This document shows, in pieces, positions 15,980-24,884 of a DNA stretch of 64,000 bases. A program made the translations under genes and the position numbers. Numbering within the stretch: position 1 is the stretch's first letter; the number at the start of each line of letters is the position of its first letter. Source of the stretch: Stenotrophomonas maltophilia (GTDB taxonomy: Bacteria > Pseudomonadota > Gammaproteobacteria > Xanthomonadales > Xanthomonadaceae). The notes under the pieces are model-generated. The model was given only the letters and a program-made list of their open reading frames with translations. It was not told the origin of the DNA and did no database searches. The stretch lies in the NCBI RefSeq assembly GCF_004684085.1, contig NZ_SRHZ01000088.1, forward strand, positions 33,057-97,056. Direction: 5' to 3'.

Positions 15980-18955
15980 TTACTTGAACCGGTAACCGAC
16001 AGTCACACTGTAACCACGACCGAAGATGGTCGCGTAGTCACTGGAGTCACCCAGGAAGCTGTTCGGATCGTAGAACGGCAGGCGATCGAACAGGTTCTTG
16101 ACGGTAAAGCTCAGGTTCCACGCATCATCCGGGCGCCAGGTGACGCTCATGTTGGCGGTCCACCACGACGGTGCGCCATCGCACTTGCTCTTCTGCAGGG
16201 CCAGGTAGCCGCCGGTGCAGGTTTCCTTGTTGTTGCTCACCTCATCAACCTGGTCGGTGGCCCACTTGGTGCCGCCCACGTAGTTGACGAACATGCTGGT
16301 GGTGACCTGCTTGTAGGTCCAGTCGGCATTGAGCGTGGCACGCAGGCGCGGGTTGTTGTAGTAGCCCACCACGTCGCCGTAGTACCAGCCGTTGGCTTCA
16401 TCCATGTAGAAACGGTTGCGGTTGGCGATGGTGGCGGCCAGGCCGATGTTCAGGTTGCCCCAGTCACCCAGCGAGAAGCGGCTGCGCGCATCGATGTCGA
16501 AGCCGTCGATCAGGGTCTTGCCGCGGTTCTTGTACTGGCCCACCACGCTGGCCACATTGCCGGCGGAGTAGCCCGGCAGTGTCGACGGGCAGTTCACGCC
16601 GCTGGCCGGATCGGTGCACATTGCCGCCAGCTGCGCCAGGTTGGCGCGATCGCTGTCGGTGATCGGCGAGCGCGACATCGAGATGATGTCTTCCATGCGG
16701 CGGTAGTCCGGCGCGACGATTTCATTGTCGCGGTAGATGAACCAGTAGTCGGCCGACACCGACAGCCAGGTTGCCGGCTCGTAGACGAAGCCGAGGGTGG
16801 CGATCTTCGCCTTCTCCGGCTTCAGATCCTTGTTCGGCTGGGTCATGCGCGCCACGGTGCGGCTGCAATCAACGTTCAGCATGTTCTTGCCCAGATCGAC
16901 ATCCCCAGGCCGCTGCGACTTCAGCAGCAGGTTGGCAATGGCGTTGGTCTCGTTGCAGCGCAGCTCGTCGCGGAAGCCACCCAGCTGGGCGAACACGCCG
17001 CCATTGCCGGACTCGGCCAGGCTGGGGGCGCGGAAACCGGTCGAGTAGGTACCGCGCAGCATCAGCTGGTCGAACGCCTGGTACTTGAAGCCGATCTTCG
17101 GCGCGACGTTGGCACTGAAGTTCGGGTACTTGTCCACGCGCACCGCCGCATCCAGTTCCAGCTTGTCGGTGATCGGTGCCACGGTCTCGGCGAACAGCGC
17201 GTAGGTGTTGCGCTTGCCGTCGAACCAGGAGCCGCCCTGCTGGGAGATCAGGCCGTTGGCCGCATCGGCGTTGCCCGGGGTGTAGAAGGTTTCGCGGCTG
17301 GCATTGAAGCCGAACGCGGCGCGCATTTCGCCGGCCGGCAGCTGGAACAGCGGGCCTTCGATCTTTCCGTCCAGGGTGTGCAGGCGGGTCCACGACTGGA
17401 TGTCGAAGGTCGGGAACGCTTCACGGATCAATGCGGCGTTGGCGTCGCTGATCTCGCCGAACTTGTATGCCGGGTGGTCGGAGATGATCACGCGGCCGGT
17501 GGTCGGGTCGACCGAGTACGGGCCGAACGCCTTCTCGAAGCCCTTGATGTTGACGTTGATCGTCTGGTACGTGGTGGAGTGGGTGCCGGCACTGGCGAAG
17601 GCAGTCTCCCAGTTCCAGTCACCCCGGTTGCCACGCGCACCGGCCAGCACGCGGTAGCTCTTGTCGGTGTTGCGCTGGCCGAAGTAGTTCGGGCCGGCAT
17701 CCTGCAGCAGGTAGTTCAGGCCGACCACGCCACCCATCATCGCCTTCATTTCCGGGCTGGCGTGGTTGTACTCGTTGTTCGGGCCCAGGAACGGGTACAG
17801 GAACTGGTTGACGTTGTTGCCGGTATTGCGCGAGAACCAGCTGGTCGGATTGCCGGTGGTGGTGCCGTAGGTGCGCGGCGTGCCGCCGTTGGCGCGCAGG
17901 TCGATGTCGGTGTAGGTCGCCTCGGCGAAGATCTCGGTGCTGTCACCGACCAGGAAGGTGCCGTTGAGGTAGGCGGTGTTGCGCTCGGACTTGGCGCCGG
18001 CGTCAACCTCGTTGTTCATCCAGGTTTCCCAGACGCAACGTGGACCGGCCGCTTCGCTGGTCAGCACGTTCTTGCAGCCCGGTGCAGCTTCCTGCACGCG
18101 GCGGCCGGTGACTGGATCGAAGGCGAAATAGCTGCCCGGGTTGAATTCACCCGGCTTGCTGCCTACGCCCAGGCGCAGGTTGTTGAGGTAGTTCGGGTTG
18201 TTGACGTAGTACTGGTCGGGTCGCTTGTCATAGAAATCGGCCAGTGGAATCGCGTCGCGGCGGTACATGTTCACCGCGCCGTAGATGTTGAAGCGGTTCT
18301 CGGTCAGGTCACCGAAGCCGGCGGTGATGCTGGCCTGGCGCTCGCCGTAGGAGTCGATGCGCGAGGAGGTGTCGTTGGTGAAGCTGACCTCGGCCCCCTG
18401 GAAGTTGCGCTTGGTGATCACGTTGATCACGCCGGCCACCGCGTCGGTGCCGTACACGGCCGAGGCGCCGTCGGTCAGCACTTCCATGCGCTCGATGGCT
18501 GCAGCTGGGATCGCGTCGATGTTGACGAACTGGGTCTGGAAGCCAGCCGGTGCACCGTAGTACGACAGGCGGCGACCGTTCAGCAGCACCAGCGTGCCCT
18601 GCGCGCCCAGACCGCGCAGGTTGGCCTGCGAGGCACCATCGGAACCGGTGAACAGCGAACGTGCATCCTGCTGCGCCGGGCGGGCGGCCGGCAGGTTGTC
18701 GAGCACCTGCAGCAGCGTGCGCGCACCCATGTTCTGGATGTCCTGCTTGCTGATCACCTGCACCGGCGATGCGGTTTCAACGTCGGTGCGGCGGATGTTG
18801 GAGCCGGTGACCTCGATGCGGGCCAGGTCGGTGGCCTTGTCCTTGCTCTCCTGGGCGAAGGCAGGAACGGCGACCGACAGCAGCGCGCCGGCAATGGCCA
18901 GCGTCAGCGGAGCGATCGTACGACAGGGGGGGCGGTGGTGGCGTGCGGGCAACAT
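15980..18955 (-). CDS. large TonB-dependent receptor, probable GalNAc-glycan transporter
   Basis: A 991-aa outer-membrane receptor. Signal peptide (about 1-37), then a plug: RIEVTGSNIRRTDVETASPVQVI, LQVLDNLPA, GLGAQGTLVLLNGRRLSYYG, IERMEVLTDGASAVYGTDAVAG. The long beta-barrel ends GYSVTVGYRFK. The size and GSNIRR type match the carbohydrate-associated receptors common in Xanthomonadaceae. AGGAGAG precedes ATG 18955. It lies between GH31 and GH109 genes on one strand, so glycan-derived GalNAc is the likely cargo. There is 144 bp to the GH31 stop, where I see no promoter, so read-through from GH31 is likely. Confidence 0.88.
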   Translation of the reverse strand: MLPARHHRPPCRTIAPLTLAIAGALLSVAVPAFAQESKDKATDLARIEVTGSNIRRTDVETASPVQVISKQDIQNMGARTLLQVLDNLPAARPAQQDARSLFTGSDGASQANLRGLGAQGTLVLLNGRRLSYYGAPAGFQTQFVNIDAIPAAAIERMEVLTDGASAVYGTDAVAGVINVITKRNFQGAEVSFTNDTSSRIDSYGERQASITAGFGDLTENRFNIYGAVNMYRRDAIPLADFYDKRPDQYYVNNPNYLNNLRLGVGSKPGEFNPGSYFAFDPVTGRRVQEAAPGCKNVLTSEAAGPRCVWETWMNNEVDAGAKSERNTAYLNGTFLVGDSTEIFAEATYTDIDLRANGGTPRTYGTTTGNPTSWFSRNTGNNVNQFLYPFLGPNNEYNHASPEMKAMMGGVVGLNYLLQDAGPNYFGQRNTDKSYRVLAGARGNRGDWNWETAFASAGTHSTTYQTINVNIKGFEKAFGPYSVDPTTGRVIISDHPAYKFGEISDANAALIREAFPTFDIQSWTRLHTLDGKIEGPLFQLPAGEMRAAFGFNASRETFYTPGNADAANGLISQQGGSWFDGKRNTYALFAETVAPITDKLELDAAVRVDKYPNFSANVAPKIGFKYQAFDQLMLRGTYSTGFRAPSLAESGNGGVFAQLGGFRDELRCNETNAIANLLLKSQRPGDVDLGKNMLNVDCSRTVARMTQPNKDLKPEKAKIATLGFVYEPATWLSVSADYWFIYRDNEIVAPDYRRMEDIISMSRSPITDSDRANLAQLAAMCTDPASGVNCPSTLPGYSAGNVASVVGQYKNRGKTLIDGFDIDARSRFSLGDWGNLNIGLAATIANRNRFYMDEANGWYYGDVVGYYNNPRLRATLNADWTYKQVTTSMFVNYVGGTKWATDQVDEVSNNKETCTGGYLALQKSKCDGAPSWWTANMSVTWRPDDAWNLSFTVKNLFDRLPFYDPNSFLGDSSDYATIFGRGYSVTVGYRFK

Positions 18956-19099
18956 CGGGGTTCTCTCCTGGCAGGGGTGCGGCGCAAAAAGTGAGCGCGT
19001 GGGCGTTCGGCGGGCAAAACGCTCCCGGGCCACGGCCCCCACAGTCGTGGTGAAGCCGTAGTCGGAATGGGCGGGGGGAGGAGCGGTGTTACGAGGGGG

Positions 19100-22000
19100 T
19101 CATGGGGCGACGATGCTGGCGGAGTCGCCCTCCTGGCCGATCAGCACGGCGTTGGCCCAGTTGGCACAGACCTGGGCGGGTTGGCTGCCCTGCGCACCCA
19201 GCGTGCGCAGGCTCAGGGTGGAAAGGCCTCGGATGTCCAGCTCCGGCTTGACCACGCCGGGCGCCTTCACCAGGCCACTGTCGTACAGCAGGCGGTTGTC
19301 ACCCCAGACCTGGAACTGCAGGCCACCGGCAGTGCGGCAGGCGTCGTCGATGCCGAGGTCGGCGCGCAGCAGGTGCCAGCCGCCCTGCAGGCGCAGGTCG
19401 ATGCGGCTGGTGGCACCGACGCCCAGGCCACGGCGGAACTGCAGGCCGTTCATGCGCATGCCGGCGTCGCCACGGAACGACTGGTCGGTGCGCACCTGGC
19501 TGGCCAGCGCGGCCGGCACCGGCAGCTCGGAGAGATAGCGCTGCCGGGCCGGTCGCTCCGGTTCCTGGTGTTCAAGAATGTGGAAGGTGGACAGCGCGAT
19601 CGGGCCGACGTCGCGCGGCTGCAGCGCATCGAAGGCGCGGGCGCTGCCCTGTGCGGCCGTGACCATCGGGTCGGTACTGCTGGCGCCGTCGCCTTCGGGG
19701 TTCTGCACGCTCAGCACGCGGAAGCGCAGCAGGCGGCCGGCGTGGGCCGGGAAGTCGATGCGCTGCACGCCTTCCTTCAGCTGCAGGCGGCCACGGGCGA
19801 TCGGCTCGCCCCACTCGCCGTTGCTGTCACCCAGGTAGACCTCGTAGTCGCGTACCTGGCCGTGCTTCCAGTTCTTGTCGTTGCGTGGCGCGATGTCGAT
19901 GCCATCGATCATCCTGCGCTCGCCGAAGCCCACCACCCATTCGTGGGCACCGGTGCGCACGGCCTGGTTACGCACACTGCGGAACCAGGTGGCCGGATCG
20001 TCGTCGAAGGCATTTTCCAGCGCATGGCCGGGTTCTTCGGCCGGGCGGTTGACCACCAGCAGGCTGTCGGCCGGCAGTTCGCGGCCCAGCACCGGCGCAG
20101 CCGGATAGGCATCGTCGGCCACCGCCGCAGCCACCGCGAAGTCCAGTTGCAGCTGCAGCGGCTGGCGGATGTCCTGGGTGGTGGTACGCACGTGCAGCGT
20201 GCCACGGCGCTCCTTGGCATCGAAGTACCAGCCTTCGCTGGCGCCGTTGAAGGCGGCGGCATCGGCCAACGCGGGCAGCGCGCGGCCACCGGCCTGCACC
20301 ACACGCGGCGCCTGCCGGCTGAGCACGCGCAGGCCATAGCGACGCTGCGCCAGCTGGCCGTTGTACTGGCCCTGCACCGCATCGATCTGCACCTGCACCG
20401 GGCCACTACCCTGCACCGGCGCCTGCACGGTGATCTTCTGCGTGCTCGACTCGCCCTGCTGGTAGCGGCGCGTGTTGCCATCGTCTTCGTACAGCGTGTA
20501 CTGCGAATCACCCTGCGGGTACAGGTCGAAGGTCACCTCATCGAGGGGTTTCTCGCCGTCAAACAGCATCGACGGGTACATCGGCAGGATGGCACCGGCG
20601 CGCACGAACACCGGCAGCGTGGCCAGGTCCACCTGGCGGTCCAGCTGACGGCCATCGGCGGTGGCCTGCACGCGGCGGCCATCCCAGTAGTCGATCCAGC
20701 CGCCGGCGGGCAGATGGATGTCGCGGCGCCAACCACGGCTGGCCGCCTGGCTGCGGTACACCGGCGCCACCAGCAGGTCGCGGCCGAGCAGGAACTGGTA
20801 CTTGTAGGTCTCATCCTGCGCGTGCGGATCGCGCGGGTTGTCCCACATCAGGCCACGCACCGGCGGCGCGCCGGTCTGTGCAGCCTCGTGCACCAGGCCG
20901 TACATGTATGGGGTCAGGCGCATCTTCAACTTCAGGTAGTCGCGGTTGATGCTGCGATAGGGCTCGTCGTACCACCACGGGTGCTTGCGTGCGTTCGACG
21001 ACCAGCCGCTCATGCCCATCAGCACCGGGGTGAACGCCTTCCACTGCAGGTCGCGGGTGAAGGTTTCGGCGCTGCCGCCGAAGATCGCATCGACATCGCC
21101 GCTGGCGTAGGCCATGCCGGACAGGCCCGAACCGACCAGGGTCGGCACGTGCCAGCGGATGTAATCCCAGCTGCTGCTCTGGTCGCCGGTCCAGGCCACC
21201 GCATAGCGCTGGATGCCGGCCCAGCCCATCACCGTCCACAGGAACGGGCGCGAATCGGAATTGTCGAGGATGCCGTTGAATGCCTGACGGTTGGCATCCA
21301 TCGCGAACTGGTAGCCCTTGCCGGTCCAGGCCACGTCCAGCTTCTGCACGCGGCTGCCGGCCTTGCCCACTTCCCAGGCGATCTTGTCGACGCCGTTCTC
21401 GGTCCACAGACCGGTGCGGAAACCGTACTTGGCCAGGCCCTGCACGGTTTCCGGCAGTTTCTTGTAGCCACAGCCGTAGCCGTCGTTCGGCAGGATCCAG
21501 CCACCGGGCATGTCGTGGGCGCGGTACTGCTTGGCCACGCTGTCGATCACGTCGGGCGTGGTGCCGGTCGGGCCATCGCTCCAGCCTTCGGGGACGGTGC
21601 CGGGCTTCTTGCTGTTGTCGCCATCGTTGTAGCAATCAGCATCGCCGTAGGACAGCGCCCAGCGCGCGACCATGTTGGGGCGGCCGGTCAGCTGGGTGTA
21701 GCGCTCGATCAGCTTCGGCAGGTCGGCGCCGACGAAGTAGTACGCATCGAAGCGGTCTTCGCGGTGCAGCAGCGTGACCTGGTCGGCCTCGCGCAGATCG
21801 TAGCTGCCATCGCTCCAGGTATTGCGCAGCATGCCCCAGCCACGGCTGCTCAGCAGCATCGGTGCGGGGCTGGGGCGGTCGCCCTCTTCCCAACCGCCGG
21901 AATAGGACACTTCCAGCTCGCGGCCCTTGAACTGGTAACGACCGTTCTGCTGGCCGCCACCGAAGTAGCCTTCATCGGCCTGCGAGGACAGCACCTGCAC

Positions 22001-22459
22001 GCTCTGCGCGGCATCCAGGTCCAGCGGCTGCAGTTCCTGCCACAGCGTGGTGGGCTGGCCGTTGTCCAGGCGTTCCAGGCGCATGCGCAGCGGCTGCCGC
22101 TGTACATGCAGCACCAGTGCATCGGTGCGCACGCGGATTTCCTGCGCGTCTTCTTCCAGCTGCGCCTGCACGTTCGCCTTGGGCTGCGGCAGCACGATCG
22201 GTGCAGCCTTGTCGCCGGCACCGGTCAGCGTGCCGTTGCGGCCGGCCTGCACGCGGATGATGTCGGTGGCCGGCAGTTCGATGCGGATGCGCGCGCCCTT
22301 GTCGGTCTGCAGGTCCCAGCCCTGCACGCCGTCGCGGCTGGCGCTGGCGGCGACCGAACGCAGGTTGCCGACCGGCTCGGCCCGGGCCGGCATGGACGCC
22401 AGCATCAATGCCGGCAACAGGGCCAGCATCAGCGGCGAGCGACGAACGCAGATTTCCAC
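19100..22459 (-). CDS. secreted GH31 glycosidase with C-terminal NPCBM domain
   Basis: A 1119-aa protein. Start is GTG 22459, with GGGAG five bases before it; the product then has a signal peptide ending ASMPARA. Domains in order: GH31 N-terminal beta-sandwich (about 30-230), TIM barrel (about 240-600), distal beta-sandwiches, a discoidin-like segment (about 800-920) and an NPCBM/NEW2 carbohydrate-binding module (about 970-1119). The likely nucleophile is Asp375 in KLDVAW, with the acid/base Asp426 in WTGDQSSSW. GH31 includes alpha-glucosidases, alpha-xylosidases and alpha-N-acetylgalactosaminidases. The NPCBM module and GalNAc genes across the divergent promoter argue for alpha-GalNAc or alpha-galactoside cleavage. 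Confidence 0.82.
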   Translation of the reverse strand: MEICVRRSPLMLALLPALMLASMPARAEPVGNLRSVAASASRDGVQGWDLQTDKGARIRIELPATDIIRVQAGRNGTLTGAGDKAAPIVLPQPKANVQAQLEEDAQEIRVRTDALVLHVQRQPLRMRLERLDNGQPTTLWQELQPLDLDAAQSVQVLSSQADEGYFGGGQQNGRYQFKGRELEVSYSGGWEEGDRPSPAPMLLSSRGWGMLRNTWSDGSYDLREADQVTLLHREDRFDAYYFVGADLPKLIERYTQLTGRPNMVARWALSYGDADCYNDGDNSKKPGTVPEGWSDGPTGTTPDVIDSVAKQYRAHDMPGGWILPNDGYGCGYKKLPETVQGLAKYGFRTGLWTENGVDKIAWEVGKAGSRVQKLDVAWTGKGYQFAMDANRQAFNGILDNSDSRPFLWTVMGWAGIQRYAVAWTGDQSSSWDYIRWHVPTLVGSGLSGMAYASGDVDAIFGGSAETFTRDLQWKAFTPVLMGMSGWSSNARKHPWWYDEPYRSINRDYLKLKMRLTPYMYGLVHEAAQTGAPPVRGLMWDNPRDPHAQDETYKYQFLLGRDLLVAPVYRSQAASRGWRRDIHLPAGGWIDYWDGRRVQATADGRQLDRQVDLATLPVFVRAGAILPMYPSMLFDGEKPLDEVTFDLYPQGDSQYTLYEDDGNTRRYQQGESSTQKITVQAPVQGSGPVQVQIDAVQGQYNGQLAQRRYGLRVLSRQAPRVVQAGGRALPALADAAAFNGASEGWYFDAKERRGTLHVRTTTQDIRQPLQLQLDFAVAAAVADDAYPAAPVLGRELPADSLLVVNRPAEEPGHALENAFDDDPATWFRSVRNQAVRTGAHEWVVGFGERRMIDGIDIAPRNDKNWKHGQVRDYEVYLGDSNGEWGEPIARGRLQLKEGVQRIDFPAHAGRLLRFRVLSVQNPEGDGASSTDPMVTAAQGSARAFDALQPRDVGPIALSTFHILEHQEPERPARQRYLSELPVPAALASQVRTDQSFRGDAGMRMNGLQFRRGLGVGATSRIDLRLQGGWHLLRADLGIDDACRTAGGLQFQVWGDNRLLYDSGLVKAPGVVKPELDIRGLSTLSLRTLGAQGSQPAQVCANWANAVLIGQEGDSASIVAP

Positions 22460-22506
22460 ACGGACTCCCAACCCGTTCACCGGGCGTTTCGAAAGCGGTT
22501 GGGCCG

Positions 22507-22536
22507 ACTCTAGGGCAGCGATTCGAAAGATGTCAA
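22507..22536 (-). promoter_or_regulatory. promoter for the GH31-receptor-GH109 arm, with embedded operator
   Basis: Minus-strand -35 TTGACA (22531-22536), 18-bp spacer and -10 TAGAGT (22507-22512). The spacer begins TCTTTCGAA, sharing a CTTTCGAA core with the divergent agaS promoter. A second TTTCGAAAG lies at 22487-22495, downstream of the expected start. This is where a repressor such as the DeoR-type protein of this locus could act. Confidence 0.55.
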
Positions 22537-22601
22537 CAAATTGAAAGGAAAAAGGAAGATATATTCCATTGAAACGAAAGTTGTTGCATTGCAATACTTT
22601 G

Positions 22602-22615
22602 TGTAAGCGCTTGCA
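22602..22615. promoter_or_regulatory. LacI-family-type operator in the divergent GalNAc control region
   Basis: TGTAAGCGCTTGCA, a near-perfect palindrome around CG with the TGtAAgCGcTTgCA pattern of LacI/GalR-family operators. It lies mid-way between the two divergent promoters. No LacI-family gene occurs in the window, so the cognate regulator would be elsewhere. Confidence 0.5.
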
Positions 22616-22727
22616 GCCGCCTGTTAAGCATTGTGCGATACGGCATCTGGCCCTTCCTTTCGTTTTCCTGGGCACCTCGCAGCGGGAAAAGCCGCCTCGC
22701 TATTTTCTTTCTTTTTACTTTCGATGT

Positions 22728-22756
22728 TTGACATTTCGAAAGAAAACGCAGATGGT
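22728..22756 (+). promoter_or_regulatory. candidate agaS promoter with embedded operator
   Basis: -35 TTGACA (22728-22733), 17-bp spacer, weak -10 GATGGT (22751-22756), about 25 bp before the agaS ATG. The spacer starts TTTCGAAAG (22734-22742). A CTTTCG half-site lies just upstream (22718-22723). Further CTTTCGTTTT/AAACGAAAG elements occur at 22571-22580 and 22657-22666. DeoR-family AgaR sites in enterobacteria are also rich in CTTTC/GAAAG, so these are candidate AgaR operators. Confidence 0.5.
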
Positions 22757-22781
22757 GCGCTGGCCCAACTGGAACCTCTGA

Positions 22782-23936
22782 ATGGACGTCACCCTGCTTT
22801 CCGATGTGTCCGCCTGGCAGCGCCTTGGCGGAGCCGATACCGCTACCGAAATCGCTCAGCAGCCTGCGCTGTGGGACGCCCTCGCACAGGACCTGTCGCG
22901 TGCCCGCGACCGCCTGCAGGCCTTCCTCGGCGACAGCCTCAACGATCCCAATCAGCGCGTGCTGTTCACCGGCGCCGGCAGCTCCGGCTTCATCGCCGAA
23001 ATGGTGGCCGACGCGATCAATGCGCAGTGGCCGGCCGATGTGCGCGTGGTGCACACCACCAGCCTGCTGACCCACCCGGCGCTGTACCTGCAGCGCGACC
23101 GCCCGACCCTGCTGGTCTCGTTCGGCCGCAGCGGTTCCAGCCCGGAAAGCGTGGCGGCAGTGGACCGCGTGCGCAGCGACGTGGATGACGCACGCTTCCT
23201 CGACATCACCTGCAACGCCGATGGCGAACTGGCCCGTCGTGGCGCCGGCCGTGCCGATACCTGCACCCTGCTGATGCCGTCGGCCAGCTGTGATCGCGCC
23301 TTCGCCATGACCAGCAGCCTGACCTGCATGCTGCTGGCCGCACTGACCGTGTTCGATCGTTCGCCATGGGATGCGCGCGTGGCGCGCCTGAAACAGATCG
23401 CCGCGCTGGCCCGCGAAGGCCAGGCGCAGTGGGATGCACCGGTGGCGGCGCTGGCGCAGCGCCCGTTCAACCGCATCATCTACCTCGGCAGCGGCCCGCT
23501 GGAAGCGCTGGCACGCGAGTGCGCGCTGAAGGTGCTGGAACTGACCGCCGGCCGCGTGCTGGCGCTGGCCAACACCCCGCTGGGCTTCCGTCATGGCCCG
23601 AAGTCGACGCTGGATGGCAACACCCTGGTGGTGGTGGTGCGCAGCGTGCAGCCGCTGGCGCGCCGCTACGAACAGGACCTGCTGGAAGAACTGCGCCGCG
23701 ACGGCGTGGCCGGCCAGGTACTGGCGATCGGCCCGCATTCGGACATTGGCGCCGATGACGAATACACCCTCATCGTGCCGGCACTGGACGATCCGTGGCT
23801 GGCGCCGGTGTGGCTGGGCTTCGCGCAGCTGTTCGCGCTGCAGCGCTCGGCCGCGCTTGGCCTGACCCCGGACAACCCGTTCCCGGACGGCACCGTCAAC
23901 CGCGTCGTCAAGGGCGTCACCATCCACCATGGCTGA
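22782..23936 (+). CDS. agaS: AgaS-like SIS-domain sugar-phosphate isomerase/deaminase
   Basis: A 384-aa protein with two SIS (sugar isomerase) domains. The first contains VLFTGAGSSGFIAEM (about residues 62-76) and LLVSFGRSGSSPESVA (about 107-122). The second contains IIYLGSGPLEALAREC (about 230) and LGFRHGPKS (about 268). AgaS converts galactosamine-6-P to tagatose-6-P plus ammonia in the GalNAc pathway. It is the first gene of the plus-strand arm and overlaps the ROK kinase by eight bases. Length fits the family. It differs from NagB-type deaminases, which have another fold. Confidence 0.88.
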   Translation: MDVTLLSDVSAWQRLGGADTATEIAQQPALWDALAQDLSRARDRLQAFLGDSLNDPNQRVLFTGAGSSGFIAEMVADAINAQWPADVRVVHTTSLLTHPALYLQRDRPTLLVSFGRSGSSPESVAAVDRVRSDVDDARFLDITCNADGELARRGAGRADTCTLLMPSASCDRAFAMTSSLTCMLLAALTVFDRSPWDARVARLKQIAALAREGQAQWDAPVAALAQRPFNRIIYLGSGPLEALARECALKVLELTAGRVLALANTPLGFRHGPKSTLDGNTLVVVVRSVQPLARRYEQDLLEELRRDGVAGQVLAIGPHSDIGADDEYTLIVPALDDPWLAPVWLGFAQLFALQRSAALGLTPDNPFPDGTVNRVVKGVTIHHG

Positions 23937-24867
23937 GCTGATCGCCCACGCCTGCTACGGCATCGACATCGGCGGCACCAAGATCGAGCTGGTGGCGTGC
24001 GATGCGGCGATGCAGGTCACCTGGCGCCGCCGCGTGGGCACCCCGCAGGGCGACTACGACGGCTTCCTGCAGGCGGTGGTCGCGCTGGTGGCCGAGGCGG
24101 ACGCCACGCTCGGCCGCAGCGATGCGGCCATCGGCATCGCCCTGCCCGGCGTGCGTGACCGCCGCAGCGGCCGCCAGCTCAGCGCGAACGTGCCTGCACT
24201 GACTGGCCAATGCGTGGCGCAGGATCTGCAGGCGCGCCTGCAGCGTCCGTTGCACTTCGGCAACGATCTGCAGTGTTTTGCTTTGTCTGAAGCACACGGC
24301 GGTGCCGCCGACGGCTACCCCAGCATGTTCGGCGCCATCCTCGGCACCGGTGCCGGCGGTGGTTTCTGCCTGCAGGGCCGGCTGCTGTCCGGCTTCAACG
24401 GCCTGGCCGGCGAATGGGGCCACTGGAGCGTGCCCGGCCATCTGCTGCAGCGCCACGGCCTGCCGCTGCTGGACTGCGGCTGCGGCCTGCAGGGCTGCGT
24501 GGAGCGCTATGTGTCCGGCAGCGGTGTAGCGATGATCGAACGTCATCTCGGTGGCAGCGCCACCGACGCCAGCGCGGTGATTGCCTTGGCCGAAGCCGGC
24601 GATGCGCGTGCGCGCAAGGCGCTGGACATCCACCGCGATCTGCTCGGCCACAGCCTGGCCGCACTGGTGCTGGCGCTGGACCCGCACGTGATCGTGCTCG
24701 GCGGCGGCCTTTCCCAGTATGCGCCGCTGTACCAGCAGCTGCCTGCAGCCATTGCCGCGCATCTGTTCAACGGTGTGCAGGTACCGCCCATCGTTCCGCC
24801 GCGCTTCGGCGATGCCGGTGGCGCACGTGGTGCCGCTCTGCTCGCCTGCCAACCCTCGTTTTCCTGA
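23929..24867 (+). CDS. agaK: ROK-family sugar kinase, probable GalNAc kinase
   Basis: A 312-aa ROK kinase. The ATP-binding phosphate loop is GIDIGGTKIEL (residues about 8-18). The ROK zinc site is GHWSVPG...LLDCGCGLQGCVE (about 164-192), with the His and three Cys ligands present. IVLGGGLSQ near residue 258 is the second phosphate motif. It is predicted to make GalNAc-6-P in the cytosol. Specificity for GalNAc over GlcNAc or glucose comes from context (AgaS, GatZ and deacetylase neighbours). It starts within the end of agaS, showing tight translational coupling. Confidence 0.85.
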   Translation: MAELIAHACYGIDIGGTKIELVACDAAMQVTWRRRVGTPQGDYDGFLQAVVALVAEADATLGRSDAAIGIALPGVRDRRSGRQLSANVPALTGQCVAQDLQARLQRPLHFGNDLQCFALSEAHGGAADGYPSMFGAILGTGAGGGFCLQGRLLSGFNGLAGEWGHWSVPGHLLQRHGLPLLDCGCGLQGCVERYVSGSGVAMIERHLGGSATDASAVIALAEAGDARARKALDIHRDLLGHSLAALVLALDPHVIVLGGGLSQYAPLYQQLPAAIAAHLFNGVQVPPIVPPRFGDAGGARGAALLACQPSFS

Positions 24868-24884
24868 TTGACCGGAGCTTGACC

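Noticed and set aside
15932..18994. Plus-strand 1020-codon open frame
   Set aside because: It exactly mirrors the TonB receptor on the other strand; no ribosome site or domain logic.
19067..22513. Plus-strand 1148-codon open frame
   Set aside because: Antisense shadow of the GH31 gene, whose motifs and signal peptide are clear.
22584..22612. A promoter with TTGCAT or TTGCAA as -35 in the GalNAc control region
   Set aside because: No acceptable -10 at 16-18 bp; the TTGACA elements on both strands are better.
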